A stretch of DNA of 64,000 nt from Pseudomonas sp. PDM05 (GTDB taxonomy: Bacteria > Pseudomonadota > Gammaproteobacteria > Pseudomonadales > Pseudomonadaceae). Of this stretch, positions 55,650-64,000 are shown piece after piece. The translations under genes and the position numbers were made by a program. Below the pieces are notes generated by a model. The model did not search any database. It saw only the letters and a program-made list of their open reading frames with translations, and was not told the DNA's origin. The stretch is taken from NCBI RefSeq assembly GCF_014851685.1, contig NZ_JACVAC010000002.1, positions 124,001 to 188,000 of the forward strand. Direction: 5' to 3'. Each line of letters starts with the position of its first letter. The stretch's first letter is position 1.

Positions 55650-56602
55650 TTGATCTGTCCCCCCTCGCCCGCCATCTGGTCGGCACTCCCCTGGCTGTGT
55701 GGGCCCAGGGCCTGCAAGCGCAACTCGATAGCAAGATGGAAAAGGGTCATGGCGACCTGGAGCGTTGGCAGAGTGCGTTGGACGTCTTGCCAAAGATCCA
55801 GCCAAGCGAGGTGGACTTGCTCAATGGCCTGACCCTCGACACCGATTGCGACGACGAAACCCGCGCACAAATGCGCACCGCGTTGATGGGCCTGAGCCCG
55901 TGGCGCAAAGGCCCGTTCAACCTGTTCGGCGTGCATGTGGACACCGAATGGCGTTCGGACTGGAAGTGGTCGCGGGTGGCCCCGCATTTGAACCTCAAGG
56001 GCAAGCGAATCCTTGATGTGGGCTGCGGCAATGGCTACTACATGTGGCGCATGCTCGGCGCCGGGGCGGACAGTGTGATTGGCGTCGACCCGAACTGGCT
56101 GTTTTTCTGCCAGTTCCAGGCGGTGCAACGTTACCTGTCGGAACCGAAAGCCTGGCACCTGCCGTTCCCGTTCGAAGACCTGCCGGCGAACCTGGAAGGC
56201 TTCGACACGGTGTTTTCCATGGGCGTGTTCTATCACCGGCGTTCGCCGATCGAGCATCTGCTGGCACTGAAAGACACCCTGGTCAAGGGCGGCGAACTGG
56301 TCCTGGAAACCCTGGTGGTGGAAGGCGATCAGCAACAAGTACTGGTGCCGGAAGACCGCTACGCGCAGATGCGCAACGTGTGGTTCCTGCCCTCGGTACC
56401 GGCGCTGATGCTGTGGCTGCGGCGCGCCGGGTTCAGTGATGTGCGCTGTGTGGACGTGAGCGTGACCACGGTGGAGGAACAGCGGGGGACGGAGTGGATG
56501 AAGTATCAGTCGCTGAGGGACTTCCTTGATCCTGAAGATCACAGCAAGACCATCGAAGGGCTGCCGGCGCCGATGCGGGCGGTGATCATCGCCAAGAAGT
56601 AG
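55646..56602 (+). CDS. cmoB: tRNA U34 carboxymethyltransferase
   Basis: The 318-residue protein has the CmoB layout: a helical N-terminal part, [23 protein letters not shown], then the SAM-fold [20 protein letters not shown] and the [12 protein letters not shown] segment. It transfers the carboxymethyl group from Cx-SAM to 5-hydroxyuridine 34 of tRNA. The ATG overlaps the cmoA stop, so the two enzymes of the pathway are translationally coupled. Confidence 0.97.
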   Translation: MIDLSPLARHLVGTPLAVWAQGLQAQLDSKMEKGHGDLERWQSALDVLPKIQPSEVDLLNGLTLDTDCDDETRAQMRTALMGLSPWRKGPFNLFGVHVDTEWRSDWKWSRVAPHLNLKGKRILDVGCGNGYYMWRMLGAGADSVIGVDPNWLFFCQFQAVQRYLSEPKAWHLPFPFEDLPANLEGFDTVFSMGVFYHRRSPIEHLLALKDTLVKGGELVLETLVVEGDQQQVLVPEDRYAQMRNVWFLPSVPALMLWLRRAGFSDVRCVDVSVTTVEEQRGTEWMKYQSLRDFLDPEDHSKTIEGLPAPMRAVIIAKK

Positions 56603-56636
56603 CGGTGACGTATCCCTGAAGAAACAAAGATCAAAA

Positions 56637-56725
56637 TGTGGGAGCGGGCTTGCTCGCGAATGCGGTGGTTCAGATAAATCGATTGTGACTGACCCACCGC
56701 TTTCGCGAGCAAGCCCGCTCCCACA
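56637..56725. repeat. Paired REP element, family A
   Basis: Inverted arms as at 31146-31234, with a 29-base centre. It separates the convergent cmoB and tadA genes. Confidence 0.9.
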
Positions 56726-56743
56726 TTTGATCTGCAGTGTTCT

Positions 56744-57241
56744 TTAGAGCGGGGGCTTGGCGCGGCGGGCCTTGAAGAATTCGCTCAAGACCGTGCCGCA
56801 CTCCTCGGCCAACACCCCACCTTCAAACAGCACTTTGTGATTGAGAAACCCCTGGGTAAAAAACTGCCCCTGGCTCTGCACAATCCCCGCCTTCGGCTCC
56901 AGCGCGCCGTACACCACCCGCGCCACCCGCGAATGCACGATCAAACCGGCGCACATGCTGCACGGTTCCAACGTCACATACAGCGTGCTGCCCACCAGCC
57001 GATAATTGCTGATGGCCTGCGCGGCATTGCGGATAGCGACCATTTCGGCGTGGGCGCTGGGGTCGTTGCCGCTGATCGGGCAATTGAAGCCACGGCCGAT
57101 GATTTCGCCGTCCTGGACCAGCACCGCGCCTACCGGCACTTCACCCAAGGCTGCGCCCTGGGCAGCGAGGGCCAGGGCTTCGCGCATGAAGTCCTGGTCG
57201 CGGCTGCGGTCGATGATCGCGGTGGGGCGGAACTGGCGCAT
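56744..57241 (-). CDS. tadA: tRNA-specific adenosine deaminase
   Basis: The 165-residue protein from the ATG at 57241 has the zinc deaminase motifs His64-Ala-Glu66 and Pro93-Cys94-Ser-Met-Cys97, and the FNCPIS segment before them. It converts A34 to inosine in tRNA-Arg. The start overlaps the multicopper oxidase stop by one base (TGATG). Essential and well conserved. Confidence 0.96.
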   Translation of the reverse strand: MRQFRPTAIIDRSRDQDFMREALALAAQGAALGEVPVGAVLVQDGEIIGRGFNCPISGNDPSAHAEMVAIRNAAQAISNYRLVGSTLYVTLEPCSMCAGLIVHSRVARVVYGALEPKAGIVQSQGQFFTQGFLNHKVLFEGGVLAEECGTVLSEFFKARRAKPPL

Positions 57242-58617
57242 CACGCCACCTCGATGGCGGCCATCAGGCCGGTTTCCATGTGATCGATCACGTGGCAATG
57301 GAACATCCATACCCCCGGGTTATCTGCCACCAGCGCCACGCGGGCGCGTTCGTTCTTGCCCAACAGGTAAGTGTCGGTGAAGTACGGGATCACCTTGTGG
57401 CGGTTCGAGGCGATCACCTTGAAGCTCATGCCGTGCAGGTGGATCGGGTGCTGGTACTGGGTCATGTTCTTCAATTCGAAGATGTAGCTCTTGCCCTTCT
57501 CCAGCTTGGCGATGGGCCGGTCGGCGCAGGTCTTGTCAGTAATGTCCCAGGCCTGGCCGTTGATTTGCCACAGGCTGGGCGGCCGACCATCGTCGACGGA
57601 AACGGTGCCGACCCACTCGAAATTGAAGTTGAGCTTCTCGGCGTTGGCCAGGTCCGGCTCGGCAATCGGGTTGGCGGGCAATGCCGCTGGCCAGTCCGTC
57701 GGCGCATCGCTGTTGGCGACCGAGCGGAACGTGCCCAGGCGCACCGGGCCGTTGCGGATCGACAACTCTTCGCCGGCCGGCGGTGCCTTGATCGCCAGGC
57801 AGATGCGCATGCCCGGGCCCAGCCAGTATTCCTTGCCCAGCGGGCGCGGCTCGATGGGGTTGCCGTCCAGCGCGTAGATCTGCGCTTCGACGTCAGGGAT
57901 GTTGATGCGATAAGTCAGGGTGTTGTCGAGGTTGAGCAAGCGCACGCGGGTGATCTGCCCAGCGGGCAAGTCGATCACCGCCTGGGACACGCCGTTGATC
58001 GTCGATAATCGCCCGGCAGTACCGCCACGCGCGGCCTCACGGGGTACGCTGAAAGCGACGAAGGCGCCCTCTTCGTCCACGTGCCAGCTTTTCAGGCTCA
58101 AGGTGCGTTCGTGTTTGAACCCGGTGGGCTCGCGCTCTTCAATGATCAGCGGGCCGACCAGGCCACGGCCGAGTTCTTCGCTGCTGTTCACATGGGGGTG
58201 ATACCAGTAGCTGCCGGCGTCGGGCACACGGAATTTGTAGTCGAAGTACTCACCAGGCAAGACCGGCAACTGGGAGACGTAGGGCACACCGTCCATTTCC
58301 AGCGGCAGGCGGATGCCGTGCCAATGAATGGTGGTGGCGACCGGCAGGTGGTTGATAAAGCGCACCCGCAGCCATTCGCCCTGGCGTACGCGCAACTCGG
58401 TGCCCGGCGCCGACGGGCCGAACGCCCAGGCCTCGGTCTTGTGGCCCGGCACCAGTTCCACGTCCAACGGCGCGGCGATCAGCTCGTAATCGTGGCCCGC
58501 TTCGGCCTCGGCGACCTTTCCCAGCCAGTAGCGGTAGGCGCCACCCGCACCGACGCCCACTACGGCCAGGCCTGCGAGACCACCCAGGATTTGTCGACGG
58601 GAAAAGGATCGGGACAC
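57241..58617 (-). CDS. Tat-exported multicopper oxidase
   Basis: The protein has 458 residues from a GTG at 58617 (GTGAGG just upstream), which places the twin-arginine signal SFSRRQILGG at residues 4-13. The copper motifs HWHG (98-101), HPHVN, HPIHLHG and HCHVIDHMETGL are all present, so it has type 1, 2 and 3 sites. It should be a periplasmic laccase-like oxidase for a metal ion or phenolic. No copper resistance genes are beside it, so the substrate is open. It is translationally coupled to tadA, an unusual partner. Confidence 0.9.
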   Translation of the reverse strand: MSRSFSRRQILGGLAGLAVVGVGAGGAYRYWLGKVAEAEAGHDYELIAAPLDVELVPGHKTEAWAFGPSAPGTELRVRQGEWLRVRFINHLPVATTIHWHGIRLPLEMDGVPYVSQLPVLPGEYFDYKFRVPDAGSYWYHPHVNSSEELGRGLVGPLIIEEREPTGFKHERTLSLKSWHVDEEGAFVAFSVPREAARGGTAGRLSTINGVSQAVIDLPAGQITRVRLLNLDNTLTYRINIPDVEAQIYALDGNPIEPRPLGKEYWLGPGMRICLAIKAPPAGEELSIRNGPVRLGTFRSVANSDAPTDWPAALPANPIAEPDLANAEKLNFNFEWVGTVSVDDGRPPSLWQINGQAWDITDKTCADRPIAKLEKGKSYIFELKNMTQYQHPIHLHGMSFKVIASNRHKVIPYFTDTYLLGKNERARVALVADNPGVWMFHCHVIDHMETGLMAAIEVA

Positions 58618-58770
58618 AACAACCTCACGTATCGGCCGCGGGCACAGGGCCTGCAAAGGGCAGATACGATACACCTGCATCGGCTAAACAGTAAGGCTTC
58701 GCATTGCCGCATGGCCGAATTCAAAGGGTTTCGCTGGATGAACACCGCTCTAGACACACCAAAGATCAAC

Positions 58771-58875
58771 TGTGGGAGCGGGCTTGTGTGGGAGCGGGCT
58801 TGCTCGCGAAAGCGGTGGGTCAGCCACAGATGTATCAACTGACAGACCGCATTCGCGAGCAAGCCCGCTCCCACA
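58771..58875. repeat. Paired REP element, family A, with extended left arm
   Basis: The left arm begins with a partial tandem repeat of about 16 bases (TGTGGGAGCGGGCTTG twice, the second complete). The right arm is normal. It is otherwise like 31146-31234, and lies between the multicopper oxidase and pdxJ genes. Confidence 0.9.
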
Positions 58876-58912
58876 TTTTTTTGATCTTCAGTGGTTTTTA
58901 GACTGTGTTGGT

Positions 58913-59656
58913 TCAGGCCTTGGCGGCAGCCAGGATCAGGGCTTTCATCTCGGCCACGGCGCCTTTGAAGCCGACAAACAGCGCATGCGCCACCAGCGCA
59001 TGGCCGATGTTCAGCTCGTTGATACCCTTGATCGCCGCCACGGCTTCGACGTTGTGGTAGTGCAGGCCGTGGCCGGCATTGACGATCAAACCTTCGCGCA
59101 GGCCGACGGCAACACCGTCGATGATGCGTTGCAGTTCGTCAGCCACTTCGGTCGGCGTGGTGGCATCGGCATAACGGCCGGTGTGCAGCTCGATGGCCGG
59201 CGCACCGACGCGGCGCGAGGCTTCGATCTGGCGCTCGTCGGCATCGATGAACAGCGAGACTTCGCTGCCGATCTGCGACAGACGATCCACCGCCGCCTTG
59301 ATCCGTGCCTCCTGGCCGGCAACGTCGAGGCCGCCTTCGGTGGTGAGTTCCTGGCGCGTTTCCGGGACCAGGCAAATGTGCGCCGGGCGGATGCGTTCGG
59401 CGAACGCCATCATTTCTTCGGTGACGCCCATTTCAAAGTTCATGCGGGTTTGCAGCACGTCCTTGAGCAGCAACACGTCGCGCTCCTGGATATGGCGACG
59501 GTCTTCGCGCAGGTGCACGGTGATGCCGTCGGCGCCCGCTTCTTCGGCGTCCAGCGCAGCCTTGACCGGGTCAGGGTAACGGGTGCCCCGGGCCTGGCGC
59601 AGGGTGGCGACGTGGTCGATGTTGACGCCAAGAAGAATGCGATTGCTGGTGGTCAC
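58913..59656 (-). CDS. pdxJ: Pyridoxine 5'-phosphate synthase
   Basis: The 247-residue TIM-barrel enzyme has the family motifs [17 protein letters not shown] at the N-terminus, [16 protein letters not shown] near 41-56, and NAGHGLHY. It condenses 3-amino-2-oxopropyl phosphate with deoxyxylulose 5-phosphate to pyridoxine phosphate, the last step of the DXP-dependent B6 pathway. It starts at a GTG with GGAG upstream. It follows recO by 51 bp on the minus strand. Confidence 0.97.
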   Translation of the reverse strand: MTTSNRILLGVNIDHVATLRQARGTRYPDPVKAALDAEEAGADGITVHLREDRRHIQERDVLLLKDVLQTRMNFEMGVTEEMMAFAERIRPAHICLVPETRQELTTEGGLDVAGQEARIKAAVDRLSQIGSEVSLFIDADERQIEASRRVGAPAIELHTGRYADATTPTEVADELQRIIDGVAVGLREGLIVNAGHGLHYHNVEAVAAIKGINELNIGHALVAHALFVGFKGAVAEMKALILAAAKA

Positions 59657-59707
59657 GGAAGCGCTCCTGAAAAGGGAAAGAAACGCCGCACAGCATACAC
59701 GGGGTTG

Positions 59708-60391
59708 TCAGGGCTTTCGAAACAACTCGCGACTGACCAGCGGCCGGCCGCCCAGATGCACGGCCAACGCTTGGCGCATCAGACGCTTGGCGGCGGACAA
59801 CGCACCGGGGGCGCTCCAGTCGGCTTCGCTCATGGCCAGCAACTCGGTGCCCTGGAACAGGCCGGGTTGCAGCAGGTAGACGCGCTCCAGGCCGGCGTCG
59901 ACTTGCAGGCGGTACATGCCGTCGGCGGCGATGGGCTCGCCGTGCAGGTCGTTGGCCAGTTCGAAGCCGTAGCCGAGGTCGTCGAGCAGGCGCCATTCGA
60001 ACGCACGCAGCAAAGGCTCCAGGGGGCGGCCTTCGGCGAGGGCGAGCAGGGTCGCAGCGTAGTGATCGAAGACGGCTGGGTGCGGGTCTTCGGCGGGCAA
60101 GAGGCGGATCAGCAGTTCATTGAGGTAGAGGCCGCTGAAGAGGGCTTCGCCATTGAGCCAGGCGGAGGTGCCGACGCTTTCCAGGCGGCCGACGTTTTTC
60201 AGCTCGCCCTTGCCGCGAAATTCCACGTCCAGGGCCACAAACGGCCGTGCCTGCGTACCGGCCTTGCCCCGTGCACTGCGCAAGACGGCGCGCAAGCGGC
60301 CCTGGGGCGTGAGGAAGTCCACCAGGGCGCTGGTCTCGCGGTAGGCGCGGCTGTGCAGGACGTAGGCGGGTTGGCTGAGGGGTTGGGACAT
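59708..60391 (-). CDS. recO: DNA repair protein RecO
   Basis: The 227-residue protein has an N-terminal OB fold ([29 protein letters not shown]) and a helical C-terminal domain with [12 protein letters not shown]. RecO helps load RecA on SSB-coated DNA with RecR. It is in the usual order between era and pdxJ, with a REP hairpin in the gap to era. Confidence 0.96.
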   Translation of the reverse strand: MSQPLSQPAYVLHSRAYRETSALVDFLTPQGRLRAVLRSARGKAGTQARPFVALDVEFRGKGELKNVGRLESVGTSAWLNGEALFSGLYLNELLIRLLPAEDPHPAVFDHYAATLLALAEGRPLEPLLRAFEWRLLDDLGYGFELANDLHGEPIAADGMYRLQVDAGLERVYLLQPGLFQGTELLAMSEADWSAPGALSAAKRLMRQALAVHLGGRPLVSRELFRKP

Positions 60392-60437
60392 GGGGTCTCA
60401 CTGCTGGAATGCATTGTTGAAAACTACACAAACCGAA

Positions 60438-60526
60438 TGTGGGAGCGGGCTTGCTCGCGAATGCGGTGTGCCAGTCGACTTATCAGTGACTGATCCACCG
60501 CATTCGCGAGCAAGCCCGCTCCCACA
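60438..60526. repeat. Paired REP element, family A
   Basis: Inverted arms as at 31146-31234. It lies inside the era-recO gap, within the predicted operon, and could cause partial termination or RNA stabilisation. Confidence 0.9.
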
Positions 60527-60546
60527 TTTTTAGTCCTGCGGTGTTC

Positions 60547-61449
60547 TTACAGGTCGCCGTAGCCCAGGGAGCGCAGTGCGCGTTCGTCGTCGGACCAGCC
60601 GCCTTTCACCTTCACCCACAGGTTGAGCATGATCTTGGAATCGAACAGCAATTCCATGTCCTTGCGCGCTTCGGTACCGATGCGCTTGATGCGCTCGCCC
60701 TTGTCGCCAATGATGATTTTCTTCTGGCCATCACGCTCGACGAGAATCAGCGCATGGATGTGCAAGGTCTTGCCCTGCTGCTTGAACTCTTCGATTTCGA
60801 CGGTGATCTGGTACGGCAGTTCGGCGCCCATCTGGCGCATGATTTTCTCGCGCACCAGCTCGGCGGCCAGGAAGCGGCTGCTGCGGTCGGTGATCTGGTC
60901 TTCCGGGAAGAAGTGCTCGTTCTCCGGCAGATGCTCGGCGATCACGCGCTCCAGGGCTTCCAGGTTGTGACCGTGCTGGGCCGAGATCGGGATGATCTGG
61001 GCATTCGGCAGTTGTTCCTGCAACCAGCTCAGGTGCGGCATCAGCTCGGCTTTGTCTTCAATGCGGTCGGTCTTGTTCAGCGCGACGATCAACGGGCCGG
61101 TGACGTACTGCACACGTTCGAGGACCATCTGGTCTTCGTCGGTCCACTTGGTGCGGTCAACCACGAAGATCACCACGTCGACGTCTTTCAACGCTGCCGA
61201 AGCGGTCTTGTTCATGTAGCGGTTGAGGGCTTTCTCGCCGCCTTTGTGCATGCCCGGGGTATCGACGTAGACCGCTTGCACGGTGCCTTCGGTCTTGATG
61301 CCCAGCATGTTGTGGCGGGTGGTCTGCGGCTTGCGCGAGGTGATCGCGAGCTTCTGGCCGAGGATATGGTTCAGCAGCGTGGACTTGCCCACGTTCGGGC
61401 GGCCGACGATGGCAACATAGCCACAGCGTGTTGCGGTTGAATCAGTCAT
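60547..61449 (-). CDS. era: GTPase Era
   Basis: The 300-residue protein from the ATG at 61449 has G1 GRPNVGKS at 16-23, DTPG, NKTD and SAQ motifs, and a KH domain with [16 protein letters not shown]. It binds 16S rRNA in 30S assembly. Its start overlaps the rnc end by 8 bp, as expected for the conserved rnc-era pair. Upstream alternative starts at 61455 and 61473 are inside rnc. Confidence 0.98.
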   Translation of the reverse strand: MTDSTATRCGYVAIVGRPNVGKSTLLNHILGQKLAITSRKPQTTRHNMLGIKTEGTVQAVYVDTPGMHKGGEKALNRYMNKTASAALKDVDVVIFVVDRTKWTDEDQMVLERVQYVTGPLIVALNKTDRIEDKAELMPHLSWLQEQLPNAQIIPISAQHGHNLEALERVIAEHLPENEHFFPEDQITDRSSRFLAAELVREKIMRQMGAELPYQITVEIEEFKQQGKTLHIHALILVERDGQKKIIIGDKGERIKRIGTEARKDMELLFDSKIMLNLWVKVKGGWSDDERALRSLGYGDL

Positions 61450-62131
61450 GGCCATTCTCCACGCCCAGGGCAATCAGTGCTGCAGCGGCCGCTACCTGTT
61501 CGGCAATACGACGGCTCACACCCTGACCTCGGCTTTTTTCGTTCAGTAAGGTGATTTCACACTCCACGAAGAACACGCGGCAATGGGGCTCACCCTGGAT
61601 GTCCACCACTTCATAGCGTGGCAGTTCGCAACCGCGCGATTGCAGGAATTCCTGCAGGCGGGTCTTGGGATCTTTGTTGGTGTCGACCAGCGTCAGGCTC
61701 TCGATCTCGGAGGTCAGCCAGGCGGTGACGCGCTCCTTGGCCGCCTCCATGCCGGCGTCGAGATAGATCGCGCCGATCAGCGCTTCTAGAGCGTCGGCCA
61801 GGATCGACTCACGGCGGAAACCGCCGCTCTTCAACTCGCCGGAGCCCAGGCGCAGGTACTCGCCCAGGCCGAAACCGCGGGCCAGCACGGCCAGGGTCTC
61901 GCCCTTCACCAGGCGTGCACGCAGGCGCGACAACTGGCCTTCACGGGCTTGGGGGAAACGCTCGAACAGCGCTTCACCGGCGACGAAATTGAGGATGGCA
62001 TCACCGAGGAATTCCAGGCGTTCGTTGTTACGCCCTGCAAAGCTGCGGTGTGTGAGAGCAAGGACCATCAATTCCTGGTCCTTGAAGGTGTAGCCGAGCT
62101 GGCGCTCGAGACGTGCTAGAGAAACGGTCAC
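61442..62131 (-). CDS. rnc: Ribonuclease III
   Basis: The 229-residue protein has the RNase III signature [12 protein letters not shown], the catalytic [13 protein letters not shown] segment, and a C-terminal dsRNA-binding domain ([29 protein letters not shown]). It processes rRNA precursors and degrades dsRNA. The start is a GTG. The 148-bp gap to lepB holds no gene, although many Pseudomonas genomes have a small DUF4845 gene there. Confidence 0.98.
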   Translation of the reverse strand: MTVSLARLERQLGYTFKDQELMVLALTHRSFAGRNNERLEFLGDAILNFVAGEALFERFPQAREGQLSRLRARLVKGETLAVLARGFGLGEYLRLGSGELKSGGFRRESILADALEALIGAIYLDAGMEAAKERVTAWLTSEIESLTLVDTNKDPKTRLQEFLQSRGCELPRYEVVDIQGEPHCRVFFVECEITLLNEKSRGQGVSRRIAEQVAAAAALIALGVENGHD

Positions 62132-62252
62132 GGTTTACCCATATCTGTGTGGTGGCACCGGCGGCCATCGACGATTGACGCAGTGTTCAAATTCAAATCC
62201 TGGTTGGTGCTGCATGAGGCCGGACATTTGTCCAAGCCCCAGAAAAGCATTC

Positions 62253-62272
62253 GGCGCTGTGTTCACAGCGCC
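62253..62272 (-). terminator. Hairpin after lepB
   Basis: GGCGCTGT and ACAGCGCC form an 8-bp GC-rich stem with a 4-base GTTC loop, 8 bases beyond the lepB stop. A short T-run follows on the minus strand, giving a plausible but weak terminator or attenuator between lepB and rnc. Confidence 0.6.
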
Positions 62273-62279
62273 GCCTGTA

Positions 62280-63131
62280 TTACTTGATCAGCCCGACTCG
62301 CGAGAAGTTCGGCAGGTGGCTGAGTTTGGACTCCGGCCAGCTCATCCAGACCGCGAAGGCCTTGCCGACGATGTTCTCGTCGGGAACCATGCCCAGCATG
62401 TCCTTGGGAATGTTGGGATCGTTCCAATAACGGCTGTCATTGGAGTTGTCACGGTTGTCGCCCATCATGAAGTAGTGCCCGGCCGGCACTTTCCACTCGC
62501 CATCAGGCTGGCGGTAGCGCGACATTTCCTTGCGGATCTGGTGCTCCACCGCGCCGAGTTTCTCCTGGTACAGCTCGGCGCTGCCCAGGGAGTTCGGCTC
62601 GGAGCCGATCAGCTTTTCAGCCACCGACTCACCGTTGATGAACAGGCGCTTGTCGCCGGTGTAGCGGATCACGTCGCCCGGCAGGCCGATCACACGCTTG
62701 ATGTAGTTGACGTTCGGGTCGCTCGGGAAGCGGAACACCATCACATCGCCGCGCTGCGGGTCGCCGACTTCAATGACCTTCTTGTCGATCACCGGCAGGC
62801 GGATGCCGTAGGCAAACTTGTTCACCAGGATGAAGTCGCCAACATCCAGGGTAGGCTTCATCGACCCCGAAGGGATCTGGAACGGCTCCACCAGGAACGA
62901 GCGCAGCACCAGCACGATGAACAGTACCGGGAAGAACGACTTGCCGTATTCAACCAGCAAAGGCTCTTTGTTCAGCTTCTCGACCACCACCGCATCGGGC
63001 TGGCTGACGCTGCCCTGATAGGATGCGATAGCCGCCCGCCGACGCGGGGCGAAGAACACCAGATCGAGCAATGCCAGAAGACCACAGACGGCAACGGCGA
63101 TGACCAGCAACAGCGGGAAATTTAGTGACAT
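62280..63131 (-). CDS. lepB: Signal peptidase I
   Basis: The 283-residue protein has two N-terminal membrane spans and the S26 motifs: catalytic Ser90 in PSGSMKPTL, Lys145 in YIKRVIGLPGD, and GDNRDNSNDSR. The numbering matches E. coli LepB. It removes signal peptides at the periplasmic face. The gene begins 5 bp after the lepA stop, so the two are coupled. Confidence 0.98.
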   Translation of the reverse strand: MSLNFPLLLVIAVAVCGLLALLDLVFFAPRRRAAIASYQGSVSQPDAVVVEKLNKEPLLVEYGKSFFPVLFIVLVLRSFLVEPFQIPSGSMKPTLDVGDFILVNKFAYGIRLPVIDKKVIEVGDPQRGDVMVFRFPSDPNVNYIKRVIGLPGDVIRYTGDKRLFINGESVAEKLIGSEPNSLGSAELYQEKLGAVEHQIRKEMSRYRQPDGEWKVPAGHYFMMGDNRDNSNDSRYWNDPNIPKDMLGMVPDENIVGKAFAVWMSWPESKLSHLPNFSRVGLIK

Positions 63132-63136
63132 AGGAC

Positions 63137-64000
63137 CTAACTATCCAACCTGAGCACCGCAAGGAAGGCTTCTTGTGGAATTTCCACGTTGCCCACTTGC
63201 TTCATGCGTTTTTTACCGGCCTTTTGCTTCTCAAGCAGCTTGCGCTTACGGCTTACGTCACCGCCGTAGCATTTGGCCAGTACGTTCTTTCTGAGAGCCT
63301 TGACGGAGGTCCGCGCAATGATCTGCCCGCCAATGGCGGCCTGGATCGCGACGTCGAACATCTGGCGCGGAATCAGTTCTTTCATCTTCTCGGTCAACTG
63401 GCGACCTTTGTAGTGCGCGTTGTCCTTGTGCACGATGAGTGCCAGGGCATCGACCTTATCGCCGTTGATCAGCACATCCAGTTTCACCAGATTAGCCGAT
63501 TGATAACGATCGAAATGGTAATCCAGCGAAGCATAGCCGCGACTGGTGGATTTGAGACGGTCGAAGAAGTCCAGGACCACTTCGTTCATCGGCAAATCAT
63601 AGGTCACTTGGACCTGGGTACCGAGGAACAGCATGTCGTGCTGCACGCCACGTTTTTCGATACACAGGGTGATGACGTTGCCCAGGTGTTCCTGCGGCAC
63701 CAGGATATTGGCGCGCACAATCGGCTCGCGCATGTCTTCGATGGAAGACAGGTCTGGGAGCTTGGACGGGTTGTCGACGTAAATCGTTTCACCGGTTTTC
63801 AGCGCCAGCTCAAAAATAACCGTTGGCGCGGTGGTGATCAGGTCCAGGTCGTATTCACGCTCCAGGCGCTCCTGGATGATCTCCATGTGCAGCATGCCCA
63901 GGAACCCGCAACGGAAGCCGAAGCCCAGGGCGTCGGAGCTTTCCGGGGTGTACTGCAACGACGAGTCGTTGAGGGTCAGCTTTTGCAGGGCTTCGCGGAA
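63137..64000 (-). CDS. lepA: Elongation factor 4, C-terminal part (cut by window end)
   Basis: Only the C-terminal 287 residues are in the window; the frame is open to base 64000. [38 protein letters not shown] is domain III, and [33 protein letters not shown] is the unique LepA C-terminal tail. EF4 promotes back-translocation on stalled ribosomes. It is followed directly by lepB. The GTPase domain lies outside. Confidence 0.98.

Overview
The window is a high-GC chromosomal segment from a Pseudomonas, most likely of the P. fluorescens group. Supporting signs are the block lepA-lepB-rnc-era-recO-pdxJ, an OprD-family porin, a membrane PQQ glucose dehydrogenase, a Lon paralogue followed by a chagasin-type inhibitor, and two families of Pseudomonas-style REP hairpins. 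No rRNA, tRNA, CRISPR, IS element or prophage was recognised.

Layout. 1-14152: an NEL-type E3 ubiquitin ligase with LRRs (5' end outside the window), a ProY-like amino acid permease, a bifunctional-PBP-like protein and a second giant toxin-like protein. 14251-26015 (minus strand, divergent from a LysR regulator): a catabolic gene set with alpha/beta hydrolase, complete dipeptide-type ABC importer, OprD porin, cytoplasmic SxxK serine hydrolase, omega-aminotransferase and aldehyde dehydrogenase. This is the gene logic expected for import of an omega-amino-acid oligomer or amide, its hydrolysis, transamination and oxidation, as in nylon-oligomer (NylB/NylD/NylE-type) catabolism. 27050-28050: a decayed PadR regulator followed by a siderophore-interacting reductase. 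28095-31127: Pr6Pr membrane protein and VF530 protein, divergent from a ZnuD-like TonB receptor preceded by a Zur-type box. 31566-33980: gcd, with unusual palindromes upstream. 34083-40932: a four-gene operon (cupredoxin-like protein, cache-GGDEF/EAL protein, DUF3034 outer-membrane protein, lipoprotein truncated globin) followed by a paralogous cache-GGDEF/EAL gene lying upstream of it on the same strand.

41514-49227 (minus strand, divergent from a double-HTH GntR regulator): amidase, cyclic-imide-hydrolase/PgdA-type polysaccharide deacetylase-fold enzyme, MFS transporter, two SDRs, a small CGLCG protein, a CobW GTPase and a signal-less PotD-like protein. I read it as a cyclic imide (imidase plus half-amidase) catabolic operon with its own metallochaperone. 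50700-64000: Lon paralogue, ICP inhibitor lipoprotein, lysoplasmalogenase, a small hypothetical protein, cmoAB, tadA, a Tat multicopper oxidase, then pdxJ, recO, era, rnc, lepB and lepA (cut by the window end).

The strongest candidates for under-described systems are the cupredoxin/EAL/DUF3034/globin operon, the NylB-like oligomer operon and the imidase operon. All three functional readings are inferences from gene families and order. The sequence-level observations (motifs, overlaps, repeats, palindromes) were read directly.
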